Assembly (NCBI GenBank): GCA_905372495.1 | Contig: CAJPPG010000020.1 | Coordinates: forward strand, 1 to 12,906 | DNA from: Candidatus Saccharimonadota bacterium | Lineage (GTDB): Bacteria; Patescibacteriota; Saccharimonadia; Saccharimonadales; Saccharimonadaceae | DNA length: 12,906 bases | Direction of reading: 5' to 3' | Notes under the pieces: generated by a model | Seen by the model: the letters and a program-made list of their open reading frames with translations, nothing else | Database searches by the model: none | What the model was told of the DNA's origin: nothing | Made by a program: the position numbers and the translations under genes | Shown: positions 6,777 through 12,906 of the stretch, in pieces | How positions within the stretch are numbered: position 1 is the first letter of the stretch | How the letters are laid out: each line of letters begins with the position of its first letter

Positions 6777-7220
6777 ATGAAAAGTCCCGATTTAAAAAAA
6801 ATAAAGAAAGATATTACGAAAGTTAATCCAGTCTTAAAAGAGTTTCGCGTTTTTATCAATCGCGGTAGTGTCCTCGATCTTGCCGTAGGTGTTATCGTCG
6901 GTGGTGCTTTTAATAAAATTATCAGCTCTCTCGTTAACGACGTCATCATGCCTGCCGTTGGAATCATCCTGGGTGGTATCGATTTCACCCATCTCGAACT
7001 TACCATTCCAAACTTCTTTGGTGGCTCCGGCGCCGCTCATGTCCGTTACGGTAACTTCATCCAGAACATTGTTGACTTCCTCATCGTCGCCTTCTGTGTC
7101 TTCCTCTTTGTCCGCCTAATTAATAAGTTCTCCGCTAAGAAAGAAGCTGACGCTGAACCAAGCACCGATGATAAAATTCTCGCCGTTCTTGAAGAGATTC
7201 GCGATCAACGTAAAAAGTAG
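6777..7220 (+). CDS. mscL: Large-conductance mechanosensitive channel MscL
   Basis: Homopentameric inner-membrane channel that opens under membrane tension and releases solutes during osmotic downshock. 147 aa, slightly longer than E. coli MscL (136 aa). The family motif starts at about residue 20: LKEFRVFINRGSVLDLAVGV, then GGAFNKIISSLVNDVIMPAVG, forming the pore-lining first helix (about 32-61). The periplasmic loop (about 66-91) contains GGIDF, and the second helix follows YGNFIQNIVDFLIVAFCVFL (91-110). LINKF (114-118) and a charged cytoplasmic helix ending EIRDQRKK complete it. The first 19 residues (MKSPDLKKIKKDITKVNPV) are an unusual basic extension before the usual amphipathic N-terminal helix. 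No alternative start lies inside it, and the -10 box placement agrees with this ATG. A bidirectional terminator follows ten bases after the stop. Confidence 0.96.
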   Translation: MKSPDLKKIKKDITKVNPVLKEFRVFINRGSVLDLAVGVIVGGAFNKIISSLVNDVIMPAVGIILGGIDFTHLELTIPNFFGGSGAAHVRYGNFIQNIVDFLIVAFCVFLFVRLINKFSAKKEADAEPSTDDKILAVLEEIRDQRKK

Positions 7221-7229
7221 TATTTAGTC

Positions 7230-7260
7230 TAAAAAATAGTCCCCTAAGGACTATTTTTTA
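7230..7260. terminator. Bidirectional terminator between mscL and the argS operon
   Basis: A perfect 13-bp stem (7230-7242 with 7248-7260) around a 5-base loop CCTAA. The outer part is an A-tract on the left and a T-tract on the right, so each strand gives a hairpin followed by a U-run. It lies in the 52-base gap between two convergent genes and should end both transcripts. Confidence 0.85.
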
Positions 7261-7272
7261 AATCACTACCTA

Positions 7273-7590
7273 TTATTCAAGCTCTTTTGTAAGATTATAA
7301 CTGAGTCTTGCCATGTCATAAATCTCCTCTAACGGGATTTGTCCGCTCATTACGATTTCAATTCCACCGTTTCCGAAGTATCGAGAAACCATCACCGACT
7401 CGTATTGTTCTCTTAGTAACTTCGATAAATTTCTATCCGTTCTTACTTCCACTGTCTTCTTACGGTCTACCAAAAAGGCCTTTTCATTTGGCGCAAGAAA
7501 AATCTCCCCTTCCTTTTCTCCATTCTTGGCAAACAAATCATTCACTTTATATTCGCCAATCCCTCCAATCTCTTCGATGTGAAATTCCAT
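7273..7590 (-). CDS. MmcQ/YjbR-like small protein
   Basis: 105 aa, soluble, no cysteines. Beta strands are suggested around EGEIFLAPNEKAFLV (27-41) and TVEVRT (46-51). The segment from NLSKLLREQYESV (54-66) through SRYFGNGGIEIV (69-80), then IPLEEIYDMARLSYNL (85-100), follows the MmcQ/YjbR (CyaY-like fold) pattern of an alpha-helix, a loop, a strand and a closing helix with a conserved Ser-Tyr. It is a little shorter than typical members at the N-terminus. Biochemical function of the family is not settled; some members are described as DNA-binding. The ATG directly follows the orn stop (TAAATG) and shares its AAGGG ribosome site, so translation is coupled to orn. Family assignment is by eye. 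Confidence 0.65.
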   Translation of the reverse strand: MEFHIEEIGGIGEYKVNDLFAKNGEKEGEIFLAPNEKAFLVDRKKTVEVRTDRNLSKLLREQYESVMVSRYFGNGGIEIVMSGQIPLEEIYDMARLSYNLTKELE

Positions 7591-8121
7591 TTATCCCTTC
7601 TTTATAAAACTTAAATAATATTTGATTTCCTCAATTGAACCCTCGATATCATCTAATGCTCGATGCGCCTCCCGCTTGGTAAATTTTTTATTCAATACAT
7701 TCTCAAAATAAATTTTCCATGCCGAAACATCAAACATTCGATAATGTAGTCTTTTATCAAGTTCTGGCCATTCCTTTACAATAAATCTTTTATCTTGATG
7801 GATCGAATTTCCTGCCAAATAGACTTCCTTACCAAAGTTTACATCAATAAATTCAAGTAGCTCTTTCTCGACCTCAGAAGACTCTCGTCCCATCTTATTC
7901 TGACTTACCAACGCTTCGTAGCTTTCTCTATTTCTTTTCCAGAACTCCCCCACCATTCGCTCTTTCATTAATTGCTCCGGCACCTTCACCACAGCAGTCA
8001 TCTGATTAATCACATTAAATTGCCAGTCAGTTGCAATCACTGCCACCTCGAGTATTCGATCTTTTTCTGGGGAAAGACCAGTCATCTCCAGGTCCATCCA
8101 TAATAATTTTGCCTTCTTCAT
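7591..8121 (-). CDS. orn: Oligoribonuclease
   Basis: DEDDh 3'-5' exoribonuclease that degrades the shortest RNA oligomers to mononucleotides and so completes mRNA decay. 176 aa, close to the usual 180. ExoI: WMDLEMTGL with metal ligands Asp10 and Glu12, then DRILEVAVI. ExoII: GNSIHQDKRF with Asp110. ExoIII: EAHRALDDIEGSIEEIKYY with His153 and Asp158. HYRMFDVS (126-133) matches the HYR.xDVS segment of the family. All catalytic residues are present. A TTG at 8145 would add eight residues inside the argS coding end, but the family begins at KLLWMDLEMTGL, so ATG at 8121 is preferred. It starts one base after the argS stop (TAGAATG), with only a weak AGAAAAG upstream, implying translational coupling from argS. 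Confidence 0.93.
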   Translation of the reverse strand: MKKAKLLWMDLEMTGLSPEKDRILEVAVIATDWQFNVINQMTAVVKVPEQLMKERMVGEFWKRNRESYEALVSQNKMGRESSEVEKELLEFIDVNFGKEVYLAGNSIHQDKRFIVKEWPELDKRLHYRMFDVSAWKIYFENVLNKKFTKREAHRALDDIEGSIEEIKYYLSFIKKG

Positions 8122-8122
8122 T

Positions 8123-9931
8123 CTACATCTTTTCTGGAACTTCAATTCCTAATATATTTAGACCATGAGTTAGTACTTTTAGATAAGCAAGCACAATAGC
8201 ACCTCGTTCTACCTCAAATTCACTCCCCACAACTTGCACATTTTCATAAAAGCGACTAAATTCCTGTGCAACTTCGTATAAGTACGTACATAATTTACTT
8301 GGCGCCAACTCGCTTACCGTCTCTCCCATTACTTCTTTGTACTGCATAATTTTTTTAATCAAGTTCTTCTCAACATTCTCGAGAATCCACTCTTTCTGTT
8401 CAACTTTTTTATTCACCTTCTCAACTTGAGATTCCAATATCTTTCCAAGTACTTTCTGCGCACGCACCGCCGAGTATTGTAAATATGGACCAGAATTACC
8501 AGTCATCGACACAGATTCTTTTATATCAAAGATAATATCACCACCAACCTTATATTTTAAGAAAGCATAGCGTATCGCACCAAGTAAGATTTTTTCATCC
8601 ACAATTGTCGCACCTTCTTCCCCCTTACTATGGCTCACTTCCTTTTGTACTTTTGCTAATTCCTCCCGAATCAACTCAATCACATCAACTGCCTTTAAAA
8701 AGTTTCCTTTTCTCGAAGACATTTTTTCCCTACCTGGTAATTTAACTTGACCATGAGTTAAATGCAATGTTCTCTCAGGAAGTTCCGGAGCATACTGCTC
8801 TACAGACTTTAACACTACTTTCATATAGTCGATAATGTCATTCCCAGTAATAATAATTGATTTATCAAAATGATAGTCGTCCCATTTTGTAAAAATTAGA
8901 CCAATATCTTTTGTTTCATACGTTGGTAAACCATTCTTATTAATAAAGACCCTTGTATGTAGACCGTATTTCTCACCCTTAAAGACCACTGCACCATCAG
9001 ACTCTTCATATACGCCGTTCTTCAATTCCTTAATCACCACCTCAAGACCCTTACCAGCCACAGTTGACTCTGGATAGTAGCGATCAAATTTAACACCAAT
9101 CCTCGCATAAAAGTCTTCAAAATATTGATAGCTAGCTTTTCTTCCCCAAAAATAAATCTTAGCGAGCTCTAATTCTTCTCTGATTTTGGCACTCCCCCCA
9201 TTTTCAAACGATTCTTCTAGCTCAGCAATCAACGGTTCTCCCGCCTCAGCAATTTCATAAATCATTTTATTGATTTTAATAATCTTTTGTTTCGCCTCTT
9301 CGTCTTCCTCATAGGCTGTCGACCCCTCCACATAGGTTCGCGATAGAAGCTCAGCTTTTTCCGTAGTAGACATCGTTTCAGATATCTCGTCCTGATGCTT
9401 TAATAATGCATACATATTTTTTGCCACATGCAACCCCACATCGCCCCCAAAATTCGCCCGTATTACATTTCCCCCAGCGAATTCTACGATTCGAGAAATC
9501 GCATCACCTACCATCGAAGTATACAAATGTCCTACATGAAGAATTTTAAAAGGATTTGGATCAGAAAATTCACAAATAACCGTTTTATTCAAATATTCAT
9601 CTCGTGATATATTTTTCAAAAAGTCTTTTTGATACTTCTCAATTTCTGTTTTGTAAAACCCGTCACCAAGTTTAATGTTGATAAATCCAGGCTTTGCAAT
9701 TTCAATGCTAGAGATTACTTTTTCGGAAGCTACGTCAAGTTCTAAGGTTTTTTCACGAATCTCTTCAGCCACCTCATACGGATTTCTTTTTAAACTCTTC
9801 ACCAAACTCATTGCCACATTTGATGCGAAATCCGCACCCGTTCCCCTTGGTGCTTCTACTAAGCTAACTTCGCTCTCAATATCATACAATGCTAGGATTG
9901 CAGACCTTAATAACTCTCTGATTTTTTCCAT
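8123..9931 (-). CDS. argS: Arginyl-tRNA synthetase
   Basis: Class I aminoacyl-tRNA synthetase that attaches arginine to tRNA-Arg. 602 aa, near the usual 550-600. The N-terminal Add-1 domain is at about 1-110, with PRGTGADFASNVAMSLVK at 28-45. The catalytic domain carries the ATP-binding HIGH motif as HVGH (132-135) within SDPNPFKILHVGHLYT, then GGDVGLHVAK. The second signature is KMSSRKG (403-409) after HGQVKLPGREK; a KMSxR form replaces KMSKS, as often in ArgS. The DALR-type anticodon-binding domain covers about 480-602, from GNSGPYLQYSAVRAQ to LGIEVPEKM at the end. The ATG has only AGGT touching it, too close for a normal Shine-Dalgarno; a -10 box ends six bases before it. First gene of an operon with orn and the YjbR-like gene. 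Confidence 0.97.
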   Translation of the reverse strand: MEKIRELLRSAILALYDIESEVSLVEAPRGTGADFASNVAMSLVKSLKRNPYEVAEEIREKTLELDVASEKVISSIEIAKPGFINIKLGDGFYKTEIEKYQKDFLKNISRDEYLNKTVICEFSDPNPFKILHVGHLYTSMVGDAISRIVEFAGGNVIRANFGGDVGLHVAKNMYALLKHQDEISETMSTTEKAELLSRTYVEGSTAYEEDEEAKQKIIKINKMIYEIAEAGEPLIAELEESFENGGSAKIREELELAKIYFWGRKASYQYFEDFYARIGVKFDRYYPESTVAGKGLEVVIKELKNGVYEESDGAVVFKGEKYGLHTRVFINKNGLPTYETKDIGLIFTKWDDYHFDKSIIITGNDIIDYMKVVLKSVEQYAPELPERTLHLTHGQVKLPGREKMSSRKGNFLKAVDVIELIREELAKVQKEVSHSKGEEGATIVDEKILLGAIRYAFLKYKVGGDIIFDIKESVSMTGNSGPYLQYSAVRAQKVLGKILESQVEKVNKKVEQKEWILENVEKNLIKKIMQYKEVMGETVSELAPSKLCTYLYEVAQEFSRFYENVQVVGSEFEVERGAIVLAYLKVLTHGLNILGIEVPEKM

Positions 9932-9937
9932 ACCTAT

Positions 9938-9946
9938 ATTTTATCA
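9938..9946 (-). promoter_or_regulatory. Extended -10 of argS, leaderless
   Basis: On the minus strand TGA directly precedes TAAAAT (9943-9938), and six bases (ATAGGT) separate it from the argS ATG. No -35 is convincing at 17-18 bases upstream. It is placed just after the pyrG terminator, as expected for an independent unit. Confidence 0.5.
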
Positions 9947-9949
9947 CAC

Positions 9950-9978
9950 AAAAACCCCACCCCTTATAAGTTATAAGG
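9950..9978 (-). terminator. Candidate terminator of pyrG
   Basis: CCTTATAACTTATAAGG (9978-9962 on the minus strand) forms a short 6-bp stem with a 5-base loop, extendable by G-U pairs. It is followed after a G-rich stretch by TTTTT (9954-9950). It starts 13 bases after the pyrG stop. The stem is weak and the U-run is not adjacent, so readthrough into argS is likely. Confidence 0.4.
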
Positions 9979-9991
9979 AACACCCCTTACC

Positions 9992-11623
9992 CTATTTTTT
10001 AGCTATCGTGTTCATAAACGATTGGAATAATGGATGAACATTTAGTGGTCGAGATTTTAGCTCAGGGTGAGCCTGCGTAGCTTGGAAGAATTTACAAGCA
10101 GGAGCTTCCACGAATTCCACCAATTTACCGTTTGGCGAAGTCCCCGAAACCTTAATTCCTCCTTTTTCAATTTCCGGTAAGAACTTCTGATTCACTTCAA
10201 AACGATGACGATGTCTCTCTACAACTTCTTCTGCACCATAAATTTCCGCGGTCTTACTGCCTTTTACTAACTTCGCCTTGTAATCCCCAAGCCTCATCGT
10301 TCCTCCAGTTGATTCCTTCCCCTTCTGGTCATCCATAATGTAGATTACATTCGCCTTAGTTCCCGGTTCGAATTCTTCAGAAGTCGCGTCCTTTAATCCA
10401 GCGCGCCTTGCAGCTGCAATGCATGCCACTTGCATTCCTAAACAAAGTCCAAGATAAGGCTTATCATTTGCTAAAGCAAATTCCGCAGCCTTAATTTTTC
10501 CTTCAACACCGCGCACCCCAAAACCCCCAGGCACCACCAAACCATCTACTGCAGCAAAATCTTTATCGTCAGCCTTCTCTGCATTAATCCACTTTATTTC
10601 AAGATTCACCCCACTCCAGGCTGCTGCTGCTTTTAATGCCTCAGTTACACAGATATAGGTGTCCTCATTCCCCACATACTTAGCCACCAACCCTACCTTC
10701 ACGGTTTTCTCGTACTTTTCAGCTCGTCGTTTAGAAAACTCTAACCATTTTGTCATATCAGGTTCACTTGTATCTCCCACAAAATCGTTCAAGATTTCAA
10801 GCACTCCAGACTTTAAAACATTAAATGGTACATCATATACGGAATCAATGTCAGGTAAATTCAGAACAGCCGTATCAGAAATACCCGAAAAACGTGCAAT
10901 TTTCTCACAGATTTCTCTTGGTGCCGGCTTTTCTGTACGACAAACCACCACATCTGGAATAATTCCAAAGCCTCTCAAGTCCTTCAGAGCATTCTGCGCT
11001 GGTTTTGTTTTTAACTCTTTTGAAGTATTAATCCATGGCACGTAAACCACATCTACATACAAACAATTTCGACGACCGACCTTATTTGCAAACAATCTAA
11101 TAGCTTCAATAAAAGATAAGCCTTCATAATCTCCAACCGTTCCACCTACTTCCACAATATGTATATCTGAATCTTGAGAAGCCTTCACAATCTTCTCCTG
11201 TACCAAGTTTGTAAAATGTGGAACTAACTGCACAGTTTTACCATGAAAACCACCAGCTCGCTCTTTTTCAATCAATTCTTTAAAGATCGAACCAGACAAT
11301 GTAATCGAATAACGATTTGTTTCAAAGTCCAAAAACCGCTCATAGTGTCCAAGGTCAAGGTCAGTCTCCACTCCATCATGCGTTACATAGCATTCACCAT
11401 GCTCCACCGGATTTAACAGTCCCGCATCCACATTGAGATATGGGTCACATTTCTGCATCGTTACTTTATAACCTTTGGCCTTTAAAATCGCCCCCATCGA
11501 AGCAGCCGTAATCCCCTTACCTACACCAGATAACACGCCACCAGTCACAAAAATATACTTACACGGCTTACCGCTATTTTTTCTCGACTCCTCTTTTTTT
11601 GTTTCCATATTTTTATTTACCAT
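9992..11623 (-). CDS. pyrG: CTP synthase (glutamine-hydrolysing)
   Basis: Makes CTP from UTP with ATP and glutamine, the last step of pyrimidine nucleotide synthesis. 543 aa, matching the family. The synthetase domain is at about 21-285: KYIFVTGGVLSGVGKG with its P-loop (22-37), THDGVETDLDLGHYERF (81-97), VEVGGTVGDYEG (157-168) and the UTP/CTP-site KTKPAQ (205-210). The class I glutamine amidotransferase domain is at about 306-543: oxyanion-site PGGFGVRG (365-372), nucleophile Cys394 in LGLCLGMQ, and QAHPE giving His519 and Glu521. The triad is complete. The first 20 residues are a polar extension before the usual start. A segment that is normally almost invariant, DPGTMSP, reads DAGLLNP here (66-72). 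The start is well supported by AAAGGAGAGG six bases upstream. It has its own promoter and a leader of about 60 bases. Confidence 0.97.
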   Translation of the reverse strand: MVNKNMETKKEESRKNSGKPCKYIFVTGGVLSGVGKGITAASMGAILKAKGYKVTMQKCDPYLNVDAGLLNPVEHGECYVTHDGVETDLDLGHYERFLDFETNRYSITLSGSIFKELIEKERAGGFHGKTVQLVPHFTNLVQEKIVKASQDSDIHIVEVGGTVGDYEGLSFIEAIRLFANKVGRRNCLYVDVVYVPWINTSKELKTKPAQNALKDLRGFGIIPDVVVCRTEKPAPREICEKIARFSGISDTAVLNLPDIDSVYDVPFNVLKSGVLEILNDFVGDTSEPDMTKWLEFSKRRAEKYEKTVKVGLVAKYVGNEDTYICVTEALKAAAAWSGVNLEIKWINAEKADDKDFAAVDGLVVPGGFGVRGVEGKIKAAEFALANDKPYLGLCLGMQVACIAAARRAGLKDATSEEFEPGTKANVIYIMDDQKGKESTGGTMRLGDYKAKLVKGSKTAEIYGAEEVVERHRHRFEVNQKFLPEIEKGGIKVSGTSPNGKLVEFVEAPACKFFQATQAHPELKSRPLNVHPLFQSFMNTIAKK

Positions 11624-11668
11624 GGGACACCTCTCCTTTCGCCCACGCCTTAACTTTTTCTAAAACAA

Positions 11669-11684
11669 GATTCACCTCTGAATC
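11669..11684 (-). promoter_or_regulatory. Small hairpin at the start of the pyrG leader
   Basis: GATTCA and TGAATC form a perfect 6-bp stem with a 4-base loop (GAGG on the minus strand), followed by TTGTTTTAG. It begins only a few bases after the predicted pyrG transcription start. Firmicute pyrG leaders carry an attenuator in this position, but this stem is short and AT-rich, and the start-site G-run needed for that mechanism is not clearly placed. A regulatory role is speculation. Confidence 0.3.
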
Positions 11685-11693
11685 AATACCCTC

Positions 11694-11702
11694 ATTTTAG
11701 CA
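11694..11702 (-). promoter_or_regulatory. Extended -10 promoter of pyrG
   Basis: TGC followed by TAAAAT (11699-11694, minus strand), the same TATGC lead-in as the perfect box before the 214-aa gene. No clear -35. The predicted start is near 11687, leaving a leader of about 60 bases with a good Shine-Dalgarno. It lies ten bases beyond the terminator hairpin of the ABC unit. Confidence 0.5.
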
Positions 11703-11711
11703 TAAACACTA

Positions 11712-11740
11712 AAAATAGCTAGTGTTATGCTAGCTATTTT
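11712..11740 (-). terminator. Terminator of the ABC transporter unit
   Basis: A perfect 11-bp stem, AAAATAGCTAG with CTAGCTATTTT, around a 7-base loop. On the minus strand it runs into TTTTTAG. It sits about 54 bases after the ATPase stop and just before the pyrG promoter, so it separates the two units. The symmetry would let it act on either strand, but no plus-strand gene reads into it. Confidence 0.8.
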
Positions 11741-11793
11741 CTATGGCTTTTTAATTGAGAGAACTTCCCCATAGGAGTAACATTACATCCTGA

Positions 11794-12426
11794 TTACTTC
11801 TTCATTAGAGTTTTTTCCTTCAACTGATATACAATATCTGCCGCCTTCGCTACTTTATCACTATGCGTTACTACAATTACGCATTTATTATCTTTATGTG
11901 CCACATCTCTTAAAATTTGGATAATCTCTTCCGTCGTCTCTTCATCCAAATTTCCCGTTGGTTCATCCGCAAGTACAATCGGCGCACTCGATACTAGTGC
12001 CCTTCCAATCGCCACACGTTGTTGTTGACCTCCCGAAAGATGCATAATATTTCGGTCTGCCATTCCTTTTTCTAACCCCATCCTCTCCAAAATCTCACCA
12101 TCTGCTTTTGAATTCACCAATTTCAAGTTTTCTAACGGCGTTAAATAATCAATCAAATTATAATTCTGAAACACCAAAGCGATATTATGTTTTCTATGAT
12201 ACGAATATCCCATCGCTGCAATATCAATCTTATCAACTAAGATCTCACCCGCCGTTGGCGTGTCTAGTCCCGCCAGTAGCCCTAGAAAAGTTGATTTTCC
12301 TGAACCAGATTTTCCTACCACTGCGTAAAATTTCCCTTTTTCAAACTCCACACTTGTTGGTTTTAAAACCTGTACCCCCGTATTTTCGTAAGTAAATTCC
12401 ACCTTATTCATTTTTAAAATTGACAT
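11794..12426 (-). CDS. ABC transporter ATP-binding protein, MacB/LolD type
   Basis: Cytoplasmic ATPase subunit that powers the adjoining FtsX-like permease. 210 aa, slightly short for the family (about 220-250) because the helical segment between the Q-loop and the signature is compact. Walker A GKSGSGKST (38-46), Q-loop Gln87 in VFQNYNLI, signature LSGGQQQR (130-137), Walker B IVLADEP with catalytic Glu155, D-loop GNLD (158-161) and switch His188 (VTHSD). All are intact, so it should hydrolyse ATP. The sequence type matches exporters of the MacB/LolD/FtsE group, where the pair extrudes peptides, drugs or lipoproteins or transmits force to cell-wall enzymes; the substrate is unknown. Start supported by TAGGAGGAA four bases upstream, which overlaps the permease stop; the gap is eight bases. 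Confidence 0.93.
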   Translation of the reverse strand: MSILKMNKVEFTYENTGVQVLKPTSVEFEKGKFYAVVGKSGSGKSTFLGLLAGLDTPTAGEILVDKIDIAAMGYSYHRKHNIALVFQNYNLIDYLTPLENLKLVNSKADGEILERMGLEKGMADRNIMHLSGGQQQRVAIGRALVSSAPIVLADEPTGNLDEETTEEIIQILRDVAHKDNKCVIVVTHSDKVAKAADIVYQLKEKTLMKK

Positions 12427-12434
12427 ATTTCCTC

Positions 12435-12906
12435 CTATTTCATCTTCGTTAAAATTGCTTTAGGTTTTAATCTCATCACCGATATTGAAGCTCCACTCAC
12501 CGCCAAAAAGATCACCGCCCCACCACACATATATGTTCCAAGATAGTCAAATAAATCCAACTGTTTTCGGCTTAGAACCACATCCGTTGTATTCCCCGAC
12601 TGGTCAGGATTCGCCTCGCTCATAATCTTCTCAGTCAAAGCTCCGGCCGACAAATTTCCTAAAAATATTGCTGGCCCAAAGCTAAGTGTTGCAATTATTA
12701 TTAATTCAATCAGCATCTGCCAAAAAATATTCATCTTTGTCTTACCAATTGCAAGTAGCGTTCCAATTTCGTGAATTCTCCCCCTGAACCAAAATAGTAG
12801 CACAAACCCTAGGATTACCCCCCCCATCACACTCACCCCAATCAAAATCTTCACCAACAATTTTTCTACATTTTCTATTGTCTGATAAATTGCTTCCTTT
12901 TTTGCA
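12435..12906 (-). CDS. FtsX/MacB-like ABC permease, C-terminal part (cut by window edge)
   Basis: The reading frame stays open to the right edge, so the true start is outside and only about the last 157 residues are seen. The TTG at 12860 is not a real start: the codons before it (AKKEAIYQTIENVEKL) continue the protein. The visible part is the usual FtsX domain. It has a membrane helix at LVKILIGVSVMGGVILGFVLLFWF, then the cytoplasmic coupling segment RIHEIGTLLAIGKTKMNIF, matching the REIG..AIG pattern that contacts the ATPase. A second helix follows (LIELIIIATLSFGPAIFLG), an outer loop of about 45 residues, a third helix (YMCGGAVIFLAVSGASISV) and the closing MRLKPKAIL. The ATPase gene follows eight bases later. 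Family sure; substrate unknown. Confidence 0.85.
   Translation of the reverse strand, partial: AKKEAIYQTIENVEKLLVKILIGVSVMGGVILGFVLLFWFRGRIHEIGTLLAIGKTKMNIFWQMLIELIIIATLSFGPAIFLGNLSAGALTEKIMSEANPDQSGNTTDVVLSRKQLDLFDYLGTYMCGGAVIFLAVSGASISVMRLKPKAILTKMK

Noticed and set aside
8122..8145. TTG start for orn adding eight residues
   Set aside because: It lies within the argS coding end, has no ribosome site, and the extra residues are the out-of-frame argS C-terminus; the family starts at the ATG at 8121.
10659..11045. Plus-strand open frame of 128 codons inside pyrG
   Set aside because: Shadow of a conserved gene with no independent start signal or recognisable protein.
1..12906. CRISPR arrays, tRNA or rRNA genes, insertion sequences, long direct repeats
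   Set aside because: Intergenic gaps are all short (about 110 bases or less apart from the 170-base pyrG/ABC gap) and hold only promoters and hairpins; no transposase, repeat array or tRNA-like fold was seen.

Overview
The window is about 12.9 kb of compact, AT-rich bacterial DNA. It reads best as chromosome from a member of the Candidate Phyla Radiation (Patescibacteria), most likely a Saccharibacterium (TM7). That assignment is an inference from gene content. It rests on a short RpoD with no region 1.1, a primase whose zinc ligands are replaced, a TrbC/VirB2-type pilin of the kind common in this group, large orphan helical proteins beside small helical partners, and very short gene spacing. 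No rRNA, tRNA, CRISPR array, insertion sequence or prophage gene is visible.

Layout, left to right. (1) Positions 29-4231, minus strand, read from right to left: a 105-aa helical protein, a 773-aa charged orphan protein, a hairpin terminator, then rpoD and a type IV secretion-type pilin. A strong ribosome-binding site at the left edge points to one more gene just outside. (2) 4334-6015, minus: dnaG, preceded by a 12-codon leader ORF whose stop overlaps the dnaG start. (3) 6078-7220, plus: a 214-aa single-pass membrane protein and mscL, divergent from dnaG. (4) A bidirectional terminator at 7230-7260. (5) 7273-9931, minus: argS, orn and an MmcQ/YjbR-like gene in a tightly coupled operon. (6) 9992-11623, minus: pyrG with its own promoter and leader. 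(7) 11794-12906, minus: an ABC ATPase and the C-terminal part of an FtsX/MacB-type permease cut by the right edge.

Most genes are core functions: transcription initiation (RpoD), replication priming (DnaG), arginyl-tRNA charging (ArgS), final RNA turnover (Orn), CTP synthesis (PyrG) and osmotic safety (MscL). The accessory or lineage-specific part is the pilin, the 773-aa/105-aa pair, the 214-aa membrane protein and the ABC exporter.

The most notable non-coding pattern is in the starts. Four genes that probably head transcription units (rpoD, the 214-aa gene, mscL, argS) have a -10 hexamer ending about 6-8 bases before the ATG and no usable Shine-Dalgarno, which suggests leaderless mRNAs. 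Genes inside operons, plus pyrG and the 105-aa gene, have ordinary Shine-Dalgarno sites or translational coupling. None of the 13 genes whose stop codon is visible ends in TGA (7 TAA, 6 TAG). I found no convincing wholly new multi-gene system. The best candidates for new biology are the zinc-less primase with its leader ORF and overlapping divergent promoter, and the orphan 773-aa/105-aa pair.
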